A program made the translations under genes and the position numbers. From positions 124,001-188,000 of the forward strand of contig NZ_LQOM01000024.1 of NCBI RefSeq assembly GCF_002101595.1: DNA of 64,000 bases, written 5' to 3'. Below are positions 48,993 to 57,066 of this stretch, one piece after another. Origin of the DNA: Mycobacterium celatum (GTDB lineage: Bacteria > Actinomycetota > Actinomycetes > Mycobacteriales > Mycobacteriaceae). Under the pieces are notes generated by a model, which was not told where the DNA came from, did not search any database, and was given only the letters and a program-made list of their open reading frames with translations. Positions within the stretch are counted from its first letter, which is position 1; each line of letters begins with the position of its first letter.

Positions 48993-50170
48993 GACCGCAG
49001 GCCGGCTGTCAAAGCGCCGGCCTTGAGCTCGCGGCTGATTGCCGCGGACATCCGGTGATGACTGACCGAGCGCAGAAACGTCGCCAGTGCCCACGTCATC
49101 AACCGGTCCGAAATCATGCCGGCCGGTCGCAGCATCGACTCGCTGCGCGAGACCTGTTGTGTGGTCACCCACGAAACGGCCTTGACGTTGCGCCGCCTGG
49201 TGTTCTCGTACCAGCGCAGCGCGTTCGGAGCGTGGTGGAATTCGCGCAGCGCCTTACGCAGCACCATCGTGTCGAGCAGCGCTTGGTTGGTGCCCTGCGC
49301 AAGCGTCGGCGGCATCGTGTGCGCGGCGTCGCCGAGCAGGGTCACCGCGCCGCGGCCCGCCCGCGGAATGGGGTGGCGAAAGTGCGGGTACGGCGAACCC
49401 GCCAGGTCGTCGTCGGTCAACGTCGCCAACAGGCGATCCACCACGTCGGACCATCCGGCGAAATGGGACCGGATCATCTCGATGGGCCGTTGGGGCCGGA
49501 CGAAATCCGGCGACCAGGGCAGGTCGAACCACCACTGCACGGCAAATCCTCCGGCCGGCCACAGGCCGAGGTTTCCGTGTTCACCGATCATCATCAGCGC
49601 GACGCGCTCGTCGGTGACTTCGGGAAGACTCACTAACCCCTGCCAACTGCACCAGCCGGTCGGCTTCGCGTGTGGCGCGCCGACGATACGCCGGATCGCC
49701 GAGTGCAGACCGTCCGCACCGATGACCACGTCGCCCTCGGCCGAGGTGCCGTCGTCGAAGTCGACCCGCACCCCGTGTCGGGTATCGACCGCTGCGACCG
49801 CCCGGACGCCGCACCGGATGCGATCGACCGGAAAGCCGTCCAGCAGCCGTTCCAGCAACACTCGACGCGGAACCATCCGCACGGGTTCGCCCAGCAGATC
49901 CGTGATCGTCGTCAGGTCCAAGGTGGCGATCGGGTGGCCCGTCGAAGTCAGCACCTGCACGCTGGACAGCAGTTGACCGGCCCCCGCCATGTCGACACCC
50001 AGCTGCGCGAGAACCGTTGCGCCATTGGGCCATATCGTCACAGCGCCGCCACCCGCGGTGATCTCCGGTCGCTGGTCGAACACGGCGACGTCATGTCCGT
50101 CGCGCAACAATCCGCGGGCGACGGAAATGCCGCCGACGCCGGCGCCTACAACCAGCACCCGAAGCGGCAT
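48989..50170 (-). CDS. Group A FAD-dependent monooxygenase (aromatic hydroxylase-like)
   Basis: A 393-aa flavoprotein: PLRVLVVGAGVGGISVARGL binds FAD, VVIGADGLHSAIRR holds the DG motif and VTLLGDAAHTMPPTLAQGTN holds the GD motif. It should hydroxylate an aromatic or related substrate with NAD(P)H and oxygen. ATG 50170 is chosen because it follows the stop of the upstream small ORF by four bases and has GAGGA before it; ATG 50197 is possible. It is coupled to the downstream O-methyltransferase. Confidence 0.88.
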   Translation of the reverse strand: MPLRVLVVGAGVGGISVARGLLRDGHDVAVFDQRPEITAGGGAVTIWPNGATVLAQLGVDMAGAGQLLSSVQVLTSTGHPIATLDLTTITDLLGEPVRMVPRRVLLERLLDGFPVDRIRCGVRAVAAVDTRHGVRVDFDDGTSAEGDVVIGADGLHSAIRRIVGAPHAKPTGWCSWQGLVSLPEVTDERVALMMIGEHGNLGLWPAGGFAVQWWFDLPWSPDFVRPQRPIEMIRSHFAGWSDVVDRLLATLTDDDLAGSPYPHFRHPIPRAGRGAVTLLGDAAHTMPPTLAQGTNQALLDTMVLRKALREFHHAPNALRWYENTRRRNVKAVSWVTTQQVSRSESMLRPAGMISDRLMTWALATFLRSVSHHRMSAAISRELKAGALTAGLRS

Positions 50171-50174
50171 CGGC

Positions 50175-50291
50175 TCAGTCCTCGACGTGGCGCTCATAGG
50201 CCCAACGTTCAAGTCGCGCTTGCAGCTTCACCAGGCCCAGCCCGGCGATCGGCGTGCCCGCCGAAAGGTAGACCATCAGCAACTGGCTCAT
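50175..50291 (-). CDS. Small 38-aa membrane-type ORF with a perfect ribosome binding site
   Basis: ATG 50291 is preceded by AGGAGG with seven bases spacing, the best site in this part of the window. The product begins MSQLLMVYLSAGTPIAGLGL and continues VKLQARLERWAYERHVED: one hydrophobic segment (about 2-21) followed by a basic amphipathic helix. Codon third positions are GC-rich like real genes. It ends four bases before the FAD monooxygenase start, so it would be the first gene of a three-gene operon. Such proteins often anchor or regulate an enzyme. No family recognised. Confidence 0.65.
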   Translation of the reverse strand: MSQLLMVYLSAGTPIAGLGLVKLQARLERWAYERHVED

Positions 50292-50351
50292 CGCAAAACC
50301 TCCTGCTGCTTACACGGTGTACTTCGCCGAGAAGTTCACCGCGCCCAGGAG

Positions 50352-52031
50352 TCAGCCGCCGCGCAGCGCAACGAGTTGGCGCATGTCGGCCAGGCCCTGT
50401 TCCTGCGCGTCGTTGAGGAAGGCCGGCAGGGGTGCCCGCACTTCGGGCAGCACCTCGTGGTCGATGAGGGCCTGCAACGCTGCTTCCTTGCCGCTGCGGC
50501 CGGCCTGGTTGTCGAGCTCCTGGCGGCCCGACGGCGTTGAGTAGTCGTAGAGTTCGCGCTCGATCGGTCGTGTCGTATCGATTTCCATGCCGCCGGGCGT
50601 CCAGTAGGAATACATGCTCAGCTTGGCGTCCGGGGTCCGCACCGCCACGACATGATTCGGTGCTGACGTGGGAATGTTGGTCGGCAGGTCAGCTCCGCCG
50701 AACACGGCGCGGATTTGCGGCGACTTCAACAGGGTGGCCATCTCCTCGACCGACATGTCGTCGGTGACGTGCGCAATCCACGGCCGCCCCTTCGCCGCCG
50801 GGTTGCGCGCGATCGCGGCAAGGTCGGCGCGGCCCGCCAAATAGGAGTACCGGGGTTCGGCGCGCCAGCCGTCGCCGCCGTACCCGATCGTCAGCAGCAG
50901 CGCGGCCAGGTCGACGCTGGAGGTCAGCTGGGTGCGGGTGTCACCGGGCTTGGGCGTCAGACGCCCGTGCGGGTCACGGACGTACAGCGGTACCCGAATC
51001 GCCTCGTCGTAGGCCGCTGCGCCCTTGCCGCGCAAACCGTGCGAGCCGCCGTACTCGCCGTGATCGGAGGTGAAGACGACGACGGTGTCGCGGTCGATGT
51101 CGGGGTGGGCGGCCAGCTTGTCGAGCACTCTCCCGATTTGGACGTCGACCTGCTGCTGCAGCCACAGGTACATGTCCAGGCAGCGGGCCCACTGCTTCGC
51201 GACGTCGGGCCCGGAATACGTCAGCACGCCGGTCAGCAGCGGCGACATGAAGTTGAGGTAGTCGATCTGCAGTTGCGGCTTGCCGCGCCGGCGCAGATCG
51301 TCGGGTGTTTCGAAGTTGACCGGCGCGGCGTCGAACCAATGCGGAACATCTTCGGGCAGCGGATTTTTCGGCCACCAGCAGATGTCGTGCGGGTTGACCA
51401 GCGAGACGGTGGTGCACCAGGGGCCGTTACCGCCGTTGCCGTCGAACCAGTCGGAGAACTGGTCGACAATGCCGGGATCCTTGTGTAGTCCCTGGTTCGG
51501 TGAGCCGTTCGGCGACGGATACGTGCCGCCCGAAAAGCCATGTTCTTCAAGGCCTTCGGGGGTGTTGTCACCCGAATGTCCCAGATGCCACTTGCCCCAC
51601 CACCAGGTCCGGTAGCCCTGCTGGCGCAGCATGGTGCCCCAGGTCGGGAACCGGGGCGCCAGCGTCGACTCGCTGGGTCCTTCGCCGGTGAACAAGCATC
51701 CGGTTTGATGCGAATAAAGCCCGGTGGTCATCACGCCACGCGACGGCGTGCACATGTTCGACGCGGTGTAATGCGATTCGAACGACACGCTGCTGCGTTG
51801 CAGCCGGCCGAGATTGGGCAGCAGCGTGTTGAGCTTGTGGGGTTCGGGAAACCACTGCGGCGCGCGCATCTGGTCCACGACGATCACCAGGATGTTGGGT
51901 TTGTTACCGCCGCTGCGTGCCGACTCGCTCGGACCGGGCGTGCGCAGGAGCTCGTATCCGCCGATTCCCGCCGCGACGGCACCCGCCGCCGCCGCACCCG
52001 CGAGCACGGTCCGCCGATTAATCGAAGCCAT
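50352..52031 (-). CDS. Tat-exported type I sulfatase (arylsulfatase family)
   Basis: A 559-aa alkaline-phosphatase-superfamily enzyme. The N-terminus INRRTVLAGAAAAGAVAAG is a twin-arginine signal. PNILVIVVDQMRAPQWF starts the sulfatase fold, and NMCTPSRGVMTTG carries the CxPSR signature in which Cys94 would become formylglycine. Later VVVFTSDHGEYGG provides metal ligands. It should hydrolyse sulfate esters outside the cytoplasm; the substrate is unknown. A TAGATT -10 box lies five bases before ATG 52031. Confidence 0.9.
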   Translation of the reverse strand: MASINRRTVLAGAAAAGAVAAGIGGYELLRTPGPSESARSGGNKPNILVIVVDQMRAPQWFPEPHKLNTLLPNLGRLQRSSVSFESHYTASNMCTPSRGVMTTGLYSHQTGCLFTGEGPSESTLAPRFPTWGTMLRQQGYRTWWWGKWHLGHSGDNTPEGLEEHGFSGGTYPSPNGSPNQGLHKDPGIVDQFSDWFDGNGGNGPWCTTVSLVNPHDICWWPKNPLPEDVPHWFDAAPVNFETPDDLRRRGKPQLQIDYLNFMSPLLTGVLTYSGPDVAKQWARCLDMYLWLQQQVDVQIGRVLDKLAAHPDIDRDTVVVFTSDHGEYGGSHGLRGKGAAAYDEAIRVPLYVRDPHGRLTPKPGDTRTQLTSSVDLAALLLTIGYGGDGWRAEPRYSYLAGRADLAAIARNPAAKGRPWIAHVTDDMSVEEMATLLKSPQIRAVFGGADLPTNIPTSAPNHVVAVRTPDAKLSMYSYWTPGGMEIDTTRPIERELYDYSTPSGRQELDNQAGRSGKEAALQALIDHEVLPEVRAPLPAFLNDAQEQGLADMRQLVALRGG

Positions 52032-52036
52032 GCCTC

Positions 52037-52042
52037 AATCTA
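52037..52042 (-). promoter_or_regulatory. -10 box for the sulfatase gene
   Basis: On the minus strand TAGATT is followed by GAGGC and the ATG at 52031, close to the leaderless spacing. Confidence 0.45.
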
Positions 52043-52135
52043 GATCCGGCCTCGTCTGAGCTGTGCGCCGCCCACCTGAACCGCCCCACTACATGACGGG
52101 TCGAATTACAGCAGCTTGCCACACCGTCGTCGGTT

Positions 52136-52153
52136 TACTAGGATATCCTAGTA
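52136..52153. promoter_or_regulatory. 18-bp perfect palindrome upstream of mmsA, candidate operator
   Basis: TACTAGGAT and ATCCTAGTA form a perfect, uninterrupted 18-base palindrome. It lies 32 bases before the mmsA start, inside the 153-base divergent region with the sulfatase gene, in unusually AT-rich sequence. The position suits a repressor of the mmsA-fadE9-mmsB operon that responds to a valine catabolite; the regulator is not in the adjacent genes. Confidence 0.65.
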
Positions 52154-52184
52154 TCCGCTTTTTCGCATATTGGTGAGGGCACCC

Positions 52185-53705
52185 ATGACCGCACAGATTC
52201 CGCATTTCCTCGATGGCCGGCGCAGCGCCGGGCAGTCCGAGCGCACCGCCGAGGTGTTCGATCCCAACACCGGCCGGGTGCAGGCGCTGGTCCCCATGGC
52301 CGGCAAGGCCGACGTCGACGCCGCGGTGGCCTCGGCCGCCGAAGCGCAGAAAGGCTGGGCGGCGTTCAACCCGCAGCGGCGCGCCCGGGTGATGATGCGG
52401 TTCATCGAGCTGGTCAACACCCACGTCGACGAGTTGGCCGAGATGCTGTCGCTGGAGCACGGCAAGACGCTGGCCGATTCCCGCGGTGATATTCAGCGCG
52501 GTATCGAGGTGATCGAGTTCTGCATCGGTATCCCGCACCTGCTCAAGGGCGAGTACAGCGAAGGCGCCGGCCCGGGCATCGACGTCTATTCGCTGCGCCA
52601 GCCGCTGGGAGTGGTCGCCGGCATCACCCCGTTCAACTTCCCGGCGATGATCCCGCTGTGGAAGGCCGGGCCCGCACTGGCATGCGGAAATGCCTTTATT
52701 CTCAAGCCTTCTGAGCGCGACCCGTCGGTGCCGTTACGGCTGGCCGAGTTGTTCATCGAGGCCGGCCTGCCGCCGGGCGTGTTCCAGGTGGTGCACGGCG
52801 ACAAGGAAGCCGTCGACGCGATCCTGACCCATCCCGACATCGCCGCGGTCGGTTTCGTCGGCAGCTCGGACATCGCCCAGTACATCTATGCGACCGCGGC
52901 GAGCACCGGCAAGCGCGCACAGTGCTTCGGCGGCGCCAAGAACCACATGATCGTGATGCCCGACGCCGACCTGGACCAGGCGGTGGACGCGCTGATCGGC
53001 GCCGGATACGGCAGCGCCGGCGAGCGGTGCATGGCAATCAGCGTCGCTGTGCCGGTCGGCGAGCAGACCGCGGAACGGTTGCGGGCGAGGCTGATCGAGC
53101 GCGTCAACAACCTGCGGGTCGGCCACAGCCTCGACCCGAAGGCCGATTACGGTCCGCTGGTCACCGGCGCTGCTCTGAACCGGGTGCGCGACTACATCGG
53201 TCAGGGTGTGGCCGCCGGCGCCGAGCTGGTCGTCGACGGACGCGAACGCGCCAGCGACGACCTCTCGTTCGGTGACGCCAACCTGGAGAGCGGGTTTTTC
53301 ATCGGACCCACGCTGTTCGACCACGTCACGTCCGACATGTCGATCTACACCGACGAGATCTTTGGGCCCGTGCTGTGCATAGTGCGTGCCCACGATTACG
53401 AAGAGGCGCTGCGGCTTCCTTCCCAGCACGAATACGGCAACGGCGTGGCGATTTTCACCCGCGACGGCGACACTGCCCGTGACTTCACCTCGCGCGTGCA
53501 GGTGGGCATGGTGGGTGTCAATGTGCCGATCCCGGTGCCGGTCGCCTACCACACCTTCGGGGGCTGGAAGCGCTCCGGTTTCGGCGACCTCAACCAGCAC
53601 GGCCCGGCGTCGATCCAGTTCTACACCAAGGTCAAGACCGTCACCTCACGCTGGCCGTCGGGCATCAAGGACGGCGCCGAATTCGTCATCCCGACTATGA
53701 AGTAG
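52185..53705 (+). CDS. mmsA: Methylmalonate-semialdehyde dehydrogenase (CoA-acylating)
   Basis: A 506-aa aldehyde dehydrogenase. ITPFNFPAMIPLWK and GSAGERCMAIS (Cys282 as nucleophile) are the MmsA signatures, and the NAD site includes LKPSERDP. It oxidises methylmalonate semialdehyde to propionyl-CoA in valine catabolism. ATG 52185 follows GAGGG and fits the family start better than the in-frame TTG at 52170. It leads the operon mmsA-fadE9-mmsB and has an 18-base palindrome upstream. Confidence 0.95.
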   Translation: MTAQIPHFLDGRRSAGQSERTAEVFDPNTGRVQALVPMAGKADVDAAVASAAEAQKGWAAFNPQRRARVMMRFIELVNTHVDELAEMLSLEHGKTLADSRGDIQRGIEVIEFCIGIPHLLKGEYSEGAGPGIDVYSLRQPLGVVAGITPFNFPAMIPLWKAGPALACGNAFILKPSERDPSVPLRLAELFIEAGLPPGVFQVVHGDKEAVDAILTHPDIAAVGFVGSSDIAQYIYATAASTGKRAQCFGGAKNHMIVMPDADLDQAVDALIGAGYGSAGERCMAISVAVPVGEQTAERLRARLIERVNNLRVGHSLDPKADYGPLVTGAALNRVRDYIGQGVAAGAELVVDGRERASDDLSFGDANLESGFFIGPTLFDHVTSDMSIYTDEIFGPVLCIVRAHDYEEALRLPSQHEYGNGVAIFTRDGDTARDFTSRVQVGMVGVNVPIPVPVAYHTFGGWKRSGFGDLNQHGPASIQFYTKVKTVTSRWPSGIKDGAEFVIPTMK

Positions 53706-53712
53706 CGCTGGA

Positions 53713-54879
53713 ATGCAATTCTTCGGTCTGGACGACGACGAGCGCGAGATCGCCGAGACGGCGGCCGCGTTCGCCGAAAAGCGGCTCGCGCCGTACGCGC
53801 TGGAATGGGATGCCAACCAACACTTCCCGGTCGACGAGCTGCGGGAGGCGGCGCAACTCGGGATGGCGGCGATCTACTGCCGCGACGACGTCGGGGGCAG
53901 CGCGCTGCGGCGGCTGGACGGCGTGCGGATCTTCGAGCAGCTGGCGATCGCCGACCCCACCACGGCAGCGTTCCTGTCCATCCACAACATGTGCGCGTGG
54001 ATGATCGACACATACGGTACGCCCGAACAGCGCAAGAGCTGGGTGCCGCGACTGGCGTCGATGGACGTCATCGCCAGCTACTGCCTGACCGAGCCCGGCG
54101 CCGGTTCGGACGCCAGCGCGTTGCGCACCCGGGCGGTCAAAAACGGTTCGGACTATGTGCTGGACGGCGTCAAGCAGTTCATCTCCGGCGCGGGCGCCTC
54201 GGACGTGTACGTGGTGATGGCGCGCACCGGCGGCGAGGGACCGCGCGGAATCTCGGCGTTCGTCGTCGAAAAGGGCAGTGCCGGAATGAGTTTCGGCGCT
54301 CACGAGCAGAAGATGGGCTGGAACGCGCAGCCCACCGCGCAGGTGGTGCTGGAAGGCGTGCGGGTGCCGGCCGACGCGATGCTCGGCGGTCCGGAAGGTG
54401 AAGGCACCGGCTTCTCGATCGCGATGAACGGGCTCAACGGCGGCCGGATCAACATCGCGGCGTGCTCGCTGGGTGGGGCGCAGGCGGCGTTCGACAAGGC
54501 GGCGTCGTACCTTCGTGAGCGCCAGGCGTTCGGCTCCGCGCTGCTCGACGAGCCCACCATCCGGTTCACCCTGGCCGATATGGCCACCGCGCTGGAGACG
54601 TCGCGAATGATGTTGTGGCGCGCGGCCGACGCGCTCGATGAGGACGCCGACGACAAAGTCGAACTCTGCGCGATGGCCAAGCGCTACGTCACCGACGCGT
54701 GCTTCGAGGTCGCCGACAAGGCCCTGCAGTTGCACGGCGGCTATGGCTACCTGCGCGAGTATGGTCTGGAGAAGATCGTCCGCGATCTGCGGGTGCATCG
54801 CATCCTGGAAGGGACCAACGAAATCATGCGGGTGGTCATCGGCCGCGCCGAGGCTGCCCGCGTCCGCGCCGGCACGTAG
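53713..54879 (+). CDS. fadE9: Isobutyryl-CoA dehydrogenase-like acyl-CoA dehydrogenase
   Basis: A 388-aa flavoprotein. SYCLTEPGAGSDASALRTRA binds FAD and substrate, and HRILEGTNEIMRVVIGRA holds the catalytic Glu region. RQAFGSALLDEPTIRFTLAD is typical of short/branched-chain enzymes. Between mmsA and mmsB it most likely acts on isobutyryl-CoA, a valine intermediate, as annotated for the H37Rv counterpart FadE9. It starts seven bases after mmsA. Confidence 0.93.
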   Translation: MQFFGLDDDEREIAETAAAFAEKRLAPYALEWDANQHFPVDELREAAQLGMAAIYCRDDVGGSALRRLDGVRIFEQLAIADPTTAAFLSIHNMCAWMIDTYGTPEQRKSWVPRLASMDVIASYCLTEPGAGSDASALRTRAVKNGSDYVLDGVKQFISGAGASDVYVVMARTGGEGPRGISAFVVEKGSAGMSFGAHEQKMGWNAQPTAQVVLEGVRVPADAMLGGPEGEGTGFSIAMNGLNGGRINIAACSLGGAQAAFDKAASYLRERQAFGSALLDEPTIRFTLADMATALETSRMMLWRAADALDEDADDKVELCAMAKRYVTDACFEVADKALQLHGGYGYLREYGLEKIVRDLRVHRILEGTNEIMRVVIGRAEAARVRAGT

Positions 54880-54887
54880 GAGGGCTG

Positions 54888-55763
54888 ATGTCGACGGTCG
54901 CGTTCCTGGGGCTGGGCCACATGGGTGGGCCGATGTCGGCGAATCTCGTTGCGGCAGGCCACACCGTGCGGGGCTTCGACCCGGTGGCCGCCGCGGCGAC
55001 CGCTGCCGCCGACAAAGGTGTCGCGGTGTTCGACAGCGCCGCCGCGGCGGTGGCCGGCGCCGAAGTGGTCCTCACGATGCTGCCCAATGGCGATGCGGTC
55101 AAACGCTGTTACGCCGATATCCTGCCGGCGGCACAGCAGGGCACTTTGTTCATCGACAGCTCGACAATCTCCGTCGACGACGCCCGCGAAGTGCACGCGC
55201 TAGCCGGCTCGCACGGCTTCGCCCAACTCGACGCACCGGTCTCGGGCGGGGTGGCGGGCGCGGTCGCCGGCACACTGGCGTTCATGGTCGGCGGCGATTC
55301 GGAGACGCTTGAACAGGCGCGCCCCGTGCTGGAACCCATGGCGCGCAAGATCATTCACTGCGGCAGCGCCGGCGCCGGCCAGGCCGCGAAGGTCTGCAAC
55401 AACATGGTGTTGGCCGTGCAGCAGATCGCGATCGGTGAAGCGTTCGTGCTGGCCGAAAAGCTCGGCCTGTCAGCGCAATCGCTGTTCGACGTCATCACCG
55501 GAGCGACCGGCAACTGCTGGGCCGTGCACACCAACTGCCCGGTGCCGGGGCCGGTGCCGACGTCGCCGGCCAACCACGACTTCAAGCCGGGCTTCGCGAC
55601 CGCGCTGATGAGCAAGGACCTGGGGCTGGCGATGGACGCGATCGCGTCAACCGGCGCGACGGCGCCGCTGGGCACCCACGCCGCGCAGATCTACGCCGAG
55701 TTCGCAGTCGACAACGCCGACAAGGATTTCAGCGCCGTCATCGAGATGCTGCGCAACGGCTAG
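54888..55763 (+). CDS. mmsB: 3-hydroxyisobutyrate dehydrogenase
   Basis: A 291-aa beta-hydroxyacid dehydrogenase. VAFLGLGHMGGPMSANLV binds NAD, LDAPVSGGVAGAVAG is the substrate loop, and GAGQAAKVCNNMVLA holds the catalytic Lys. SKDLGLAMD near the C-terminus is also conserved. It makes methylmalonate semialdehyde, the MmsA substrate. ATG 54888 follows AGGAGGG by three bases. It completes the valine operon. Confidence 0.95.
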   Translation: MSTVAFLGLGHMGGPMSANLVAAGHTVRGFDPVAAAATAAADKGVAVFDSAAAAVAGAEVVLTMLPNGDAVKRCYADILPAAQQGTLFIDSSTISVDDAREVHALAGSHGFAQLDAPVSGGVAGAVAGTLAFMVGGDSETLEQARPVLEPMARKIIHCGSAGAGQAAKVCNNMVLAVQQIAIGEAFVLAEKLGLSAQSLFDVITGATGNCWAVHTNCPVPGPVPTSPANHDFKPGFATALMSKDLGLAMDAIASTGATAPLGTHAAQIYAEFAVDNADKDFSAVIEMLRNG

Positions 55764-55793
55764 CGGCCGGGGCGAGTCGTCGCGAGCCGGAAA

Positions 55794-56339
55794 CTATGGT
55801 CGCGATCCGGCCGCGCCCACAGCCCTGGCTTCTGTCTCGCGACAGGCCGCGGCGCGCTTTTGGCGGATCGACCAGCGCCGGTGCAGTTGCCGGCAATCGG
55901 CCGCCGACAGATCGTCGTATCCGGTACGCGATTCGGCGGCCAGCCCTGCGGCTACGGCCGCGCGCAGCGCCCGCCCGGTTCCGGCGAACGCCAATGCGGC
56001 CGCGGGCGTTATCCCCAGCTCCCACAACGCCAACCGGTACAGCTCGACGTCGTCGCCGGCTTCGGCCACGTCGTCGGCCGTCACCAGTGTTTCGACCAGC
56101 CCCTCGCCGACCAGTTGGCGGACCCGCGTTTGCGCCCACCCGCGGCGGCGTCGGCTCACCACGCCCACCCAGATGCCGGCGACGAACAGACTCATCACCA
56201 GGTCGATCAGCCCGGCCCGCGGCTCGTCGTCGAGGTCGTCCAAGTCGAAGATCACCGCACGCAGGGGATGGACGTCGGCGTCGACCGCGGGCGCGCGGTC
56301 CCACCAGAACGTCCGTCGGGCCGTGGTCTGCACGCCCAT
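55794..56339 (-). CDS. HAD-like protein with a degenerate active site
   Basis: A 181-aa protein. LRAVIFDLDDLDDE is a good HAD motif I (DxD), and WVGVVSRRRRGWAQ stands at motif II. In place of the motif III Lys and the motif IV acidic pair there are ELYRLALWELGITP and LAFAGTGRALRAAVAAGL, which keep the fold but not the usual residues. It may be a non-catalytic HAD relative. The start is uncertain: ATG 56339 is given because the candidate operator at 56368-56383 would otherwise lie inside the gene; ATG 56390 is possible. Confidence 0.6.
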   Translation of the reverse strand: MGVQTTARRTFWWDRAPAVDADVHPLRAVIFDLDDLDDEPRAGLIDLVMSLFVAGIWVGVVSRRRRGWAQTRVRQLVGEGLVETLVTADDVAEAGDDVELYRLALWELGITPAAALAFAGTGRALRAAVAAGLAAESRTGYDDLSAADCRQLHRRWSIRQKRAAACRETEARAVGAAGSRP

Positions 56340-56367
56340 AGCGTGCCCGGGGCCGCCGCTGCGGGCG

Positions 56368-56383
56368 TCCCCCATTAGGGGGA
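56368..56383. promoter_or_regulatory. Palindrome at -40.5 of the response-regulator gene
   Basis: TCCCCC (56368-56373), ATTA and GGGGGA (56378-56383) form perfect six-base inverted arms. If transcription starts at ATG 56416, as the -10 box implies, the centre is at -40.5. This is the classic position for an activator touching RNA polymerase, so the NarL-type regulator may activate its own gene. Confidence 0.6.
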
Positions 56384-56403
56384 TTGGCATGGCGAATTGG
56401 TCT

Positions 56404-56409
56404 TAGGGT
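56404..56409 (+). promoter_or_regulatory. -10 box, leaderless start for the response-regulator gene
   Basis: TAGGGT ends six bases before ATG 56416, identical to the arrangement before rmlB. Confidence 0.6.
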
Positions 56410-56415
56410 GGGGCC

Positions 56416-57066
56416 ATGACCGTGCGGCTTGTGCTGGTCGACGACCACGAAATGGTCATCGAAGGGCTCAAGGCGATGCTGGCCGCGTTCAAGGACCGGG
56501 TGCAGGTGGTCGGGCAGGCGATCGGCGCCGAGCGAGCGGTCAGCGTGATCGACGAGCTGCAGCCCGACATCGTGCTGTGCGACGTGCGCATGCAGGGCTC
56601 CAGCGGCCTGGACCTGTGCTTAGAGCTGCGCGAACGCGACCCCCACCGCAAAGTAGTGATGCTGTCGGTGTACGACGACGAGCAGTATCTGTTCCAGGCG
56701 TTGCGGGTCGGGGCCTGCGGCTACCTGCTGAAGAGAATCAGCAGCGACGAGTTGGTGCGCCAGCTGGAATTGGCGCACAGCGGCGAAACCGTGATCGACC
56801 CCGGCATGGCGGCCCGCGCGGCCGACACCGCGGCGCGCTTGCAGCGCAACGAGTTCTGGCCCGGCGCACGTCAGGGGTTGACACAACGCGAAAGCGAGAT
56901 CCTGTCCTACATGGTCAGCGGGCTGTCCAACCGCGGCATCGCCAACAAGCTCGTCATCGGCGAAGAAACCGTCAAGAGCCACCTTCGGTCGATCTACCGC
57001 AAGCTCGGTGTCACCGACCGCACCGGTGCGGTGGCCACGGCGCTGCGGGAAGGCATTTACCAATGA
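56416..57066 (+). CDS. NarL/FixJ-family response regulator
   Basis: A 216-aa two-domain regulator. The receiver has the acidic pair LVLVDDHEMV, phosphorylated Asp56 in DIVLCDVRMQG, and the Lys in YLLKRISS. A LuxR-type HTH follows (LTQRESEILSYMVSGLSNRG, GEETVKSHLRSIYRKLGV). The stop overlaps the kinase start as ATGA. The stimulus is unknown; neighbouring valine genes and the HAD-like gene are candidate targets. Confidence 0.93.
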   Translation: MTVRLVLVDDHEMVIEGLKAMLAAFKDRVQVVGQAIGAERAVSVIDELQPDIVLCDVRMQGSSGLDLCLELRERDPHRKVVMLSVYDDEQYLFQALRVGACGYLLKRISSDELVRQLELAHSGETVIDPGMAARAADTAARLQRNEFWPGARQGLTQRESEILSYMVSGLSNRGIANKLVIGEETVKSHLRSIYRKLGVTDRTGAVATALREGIYQ

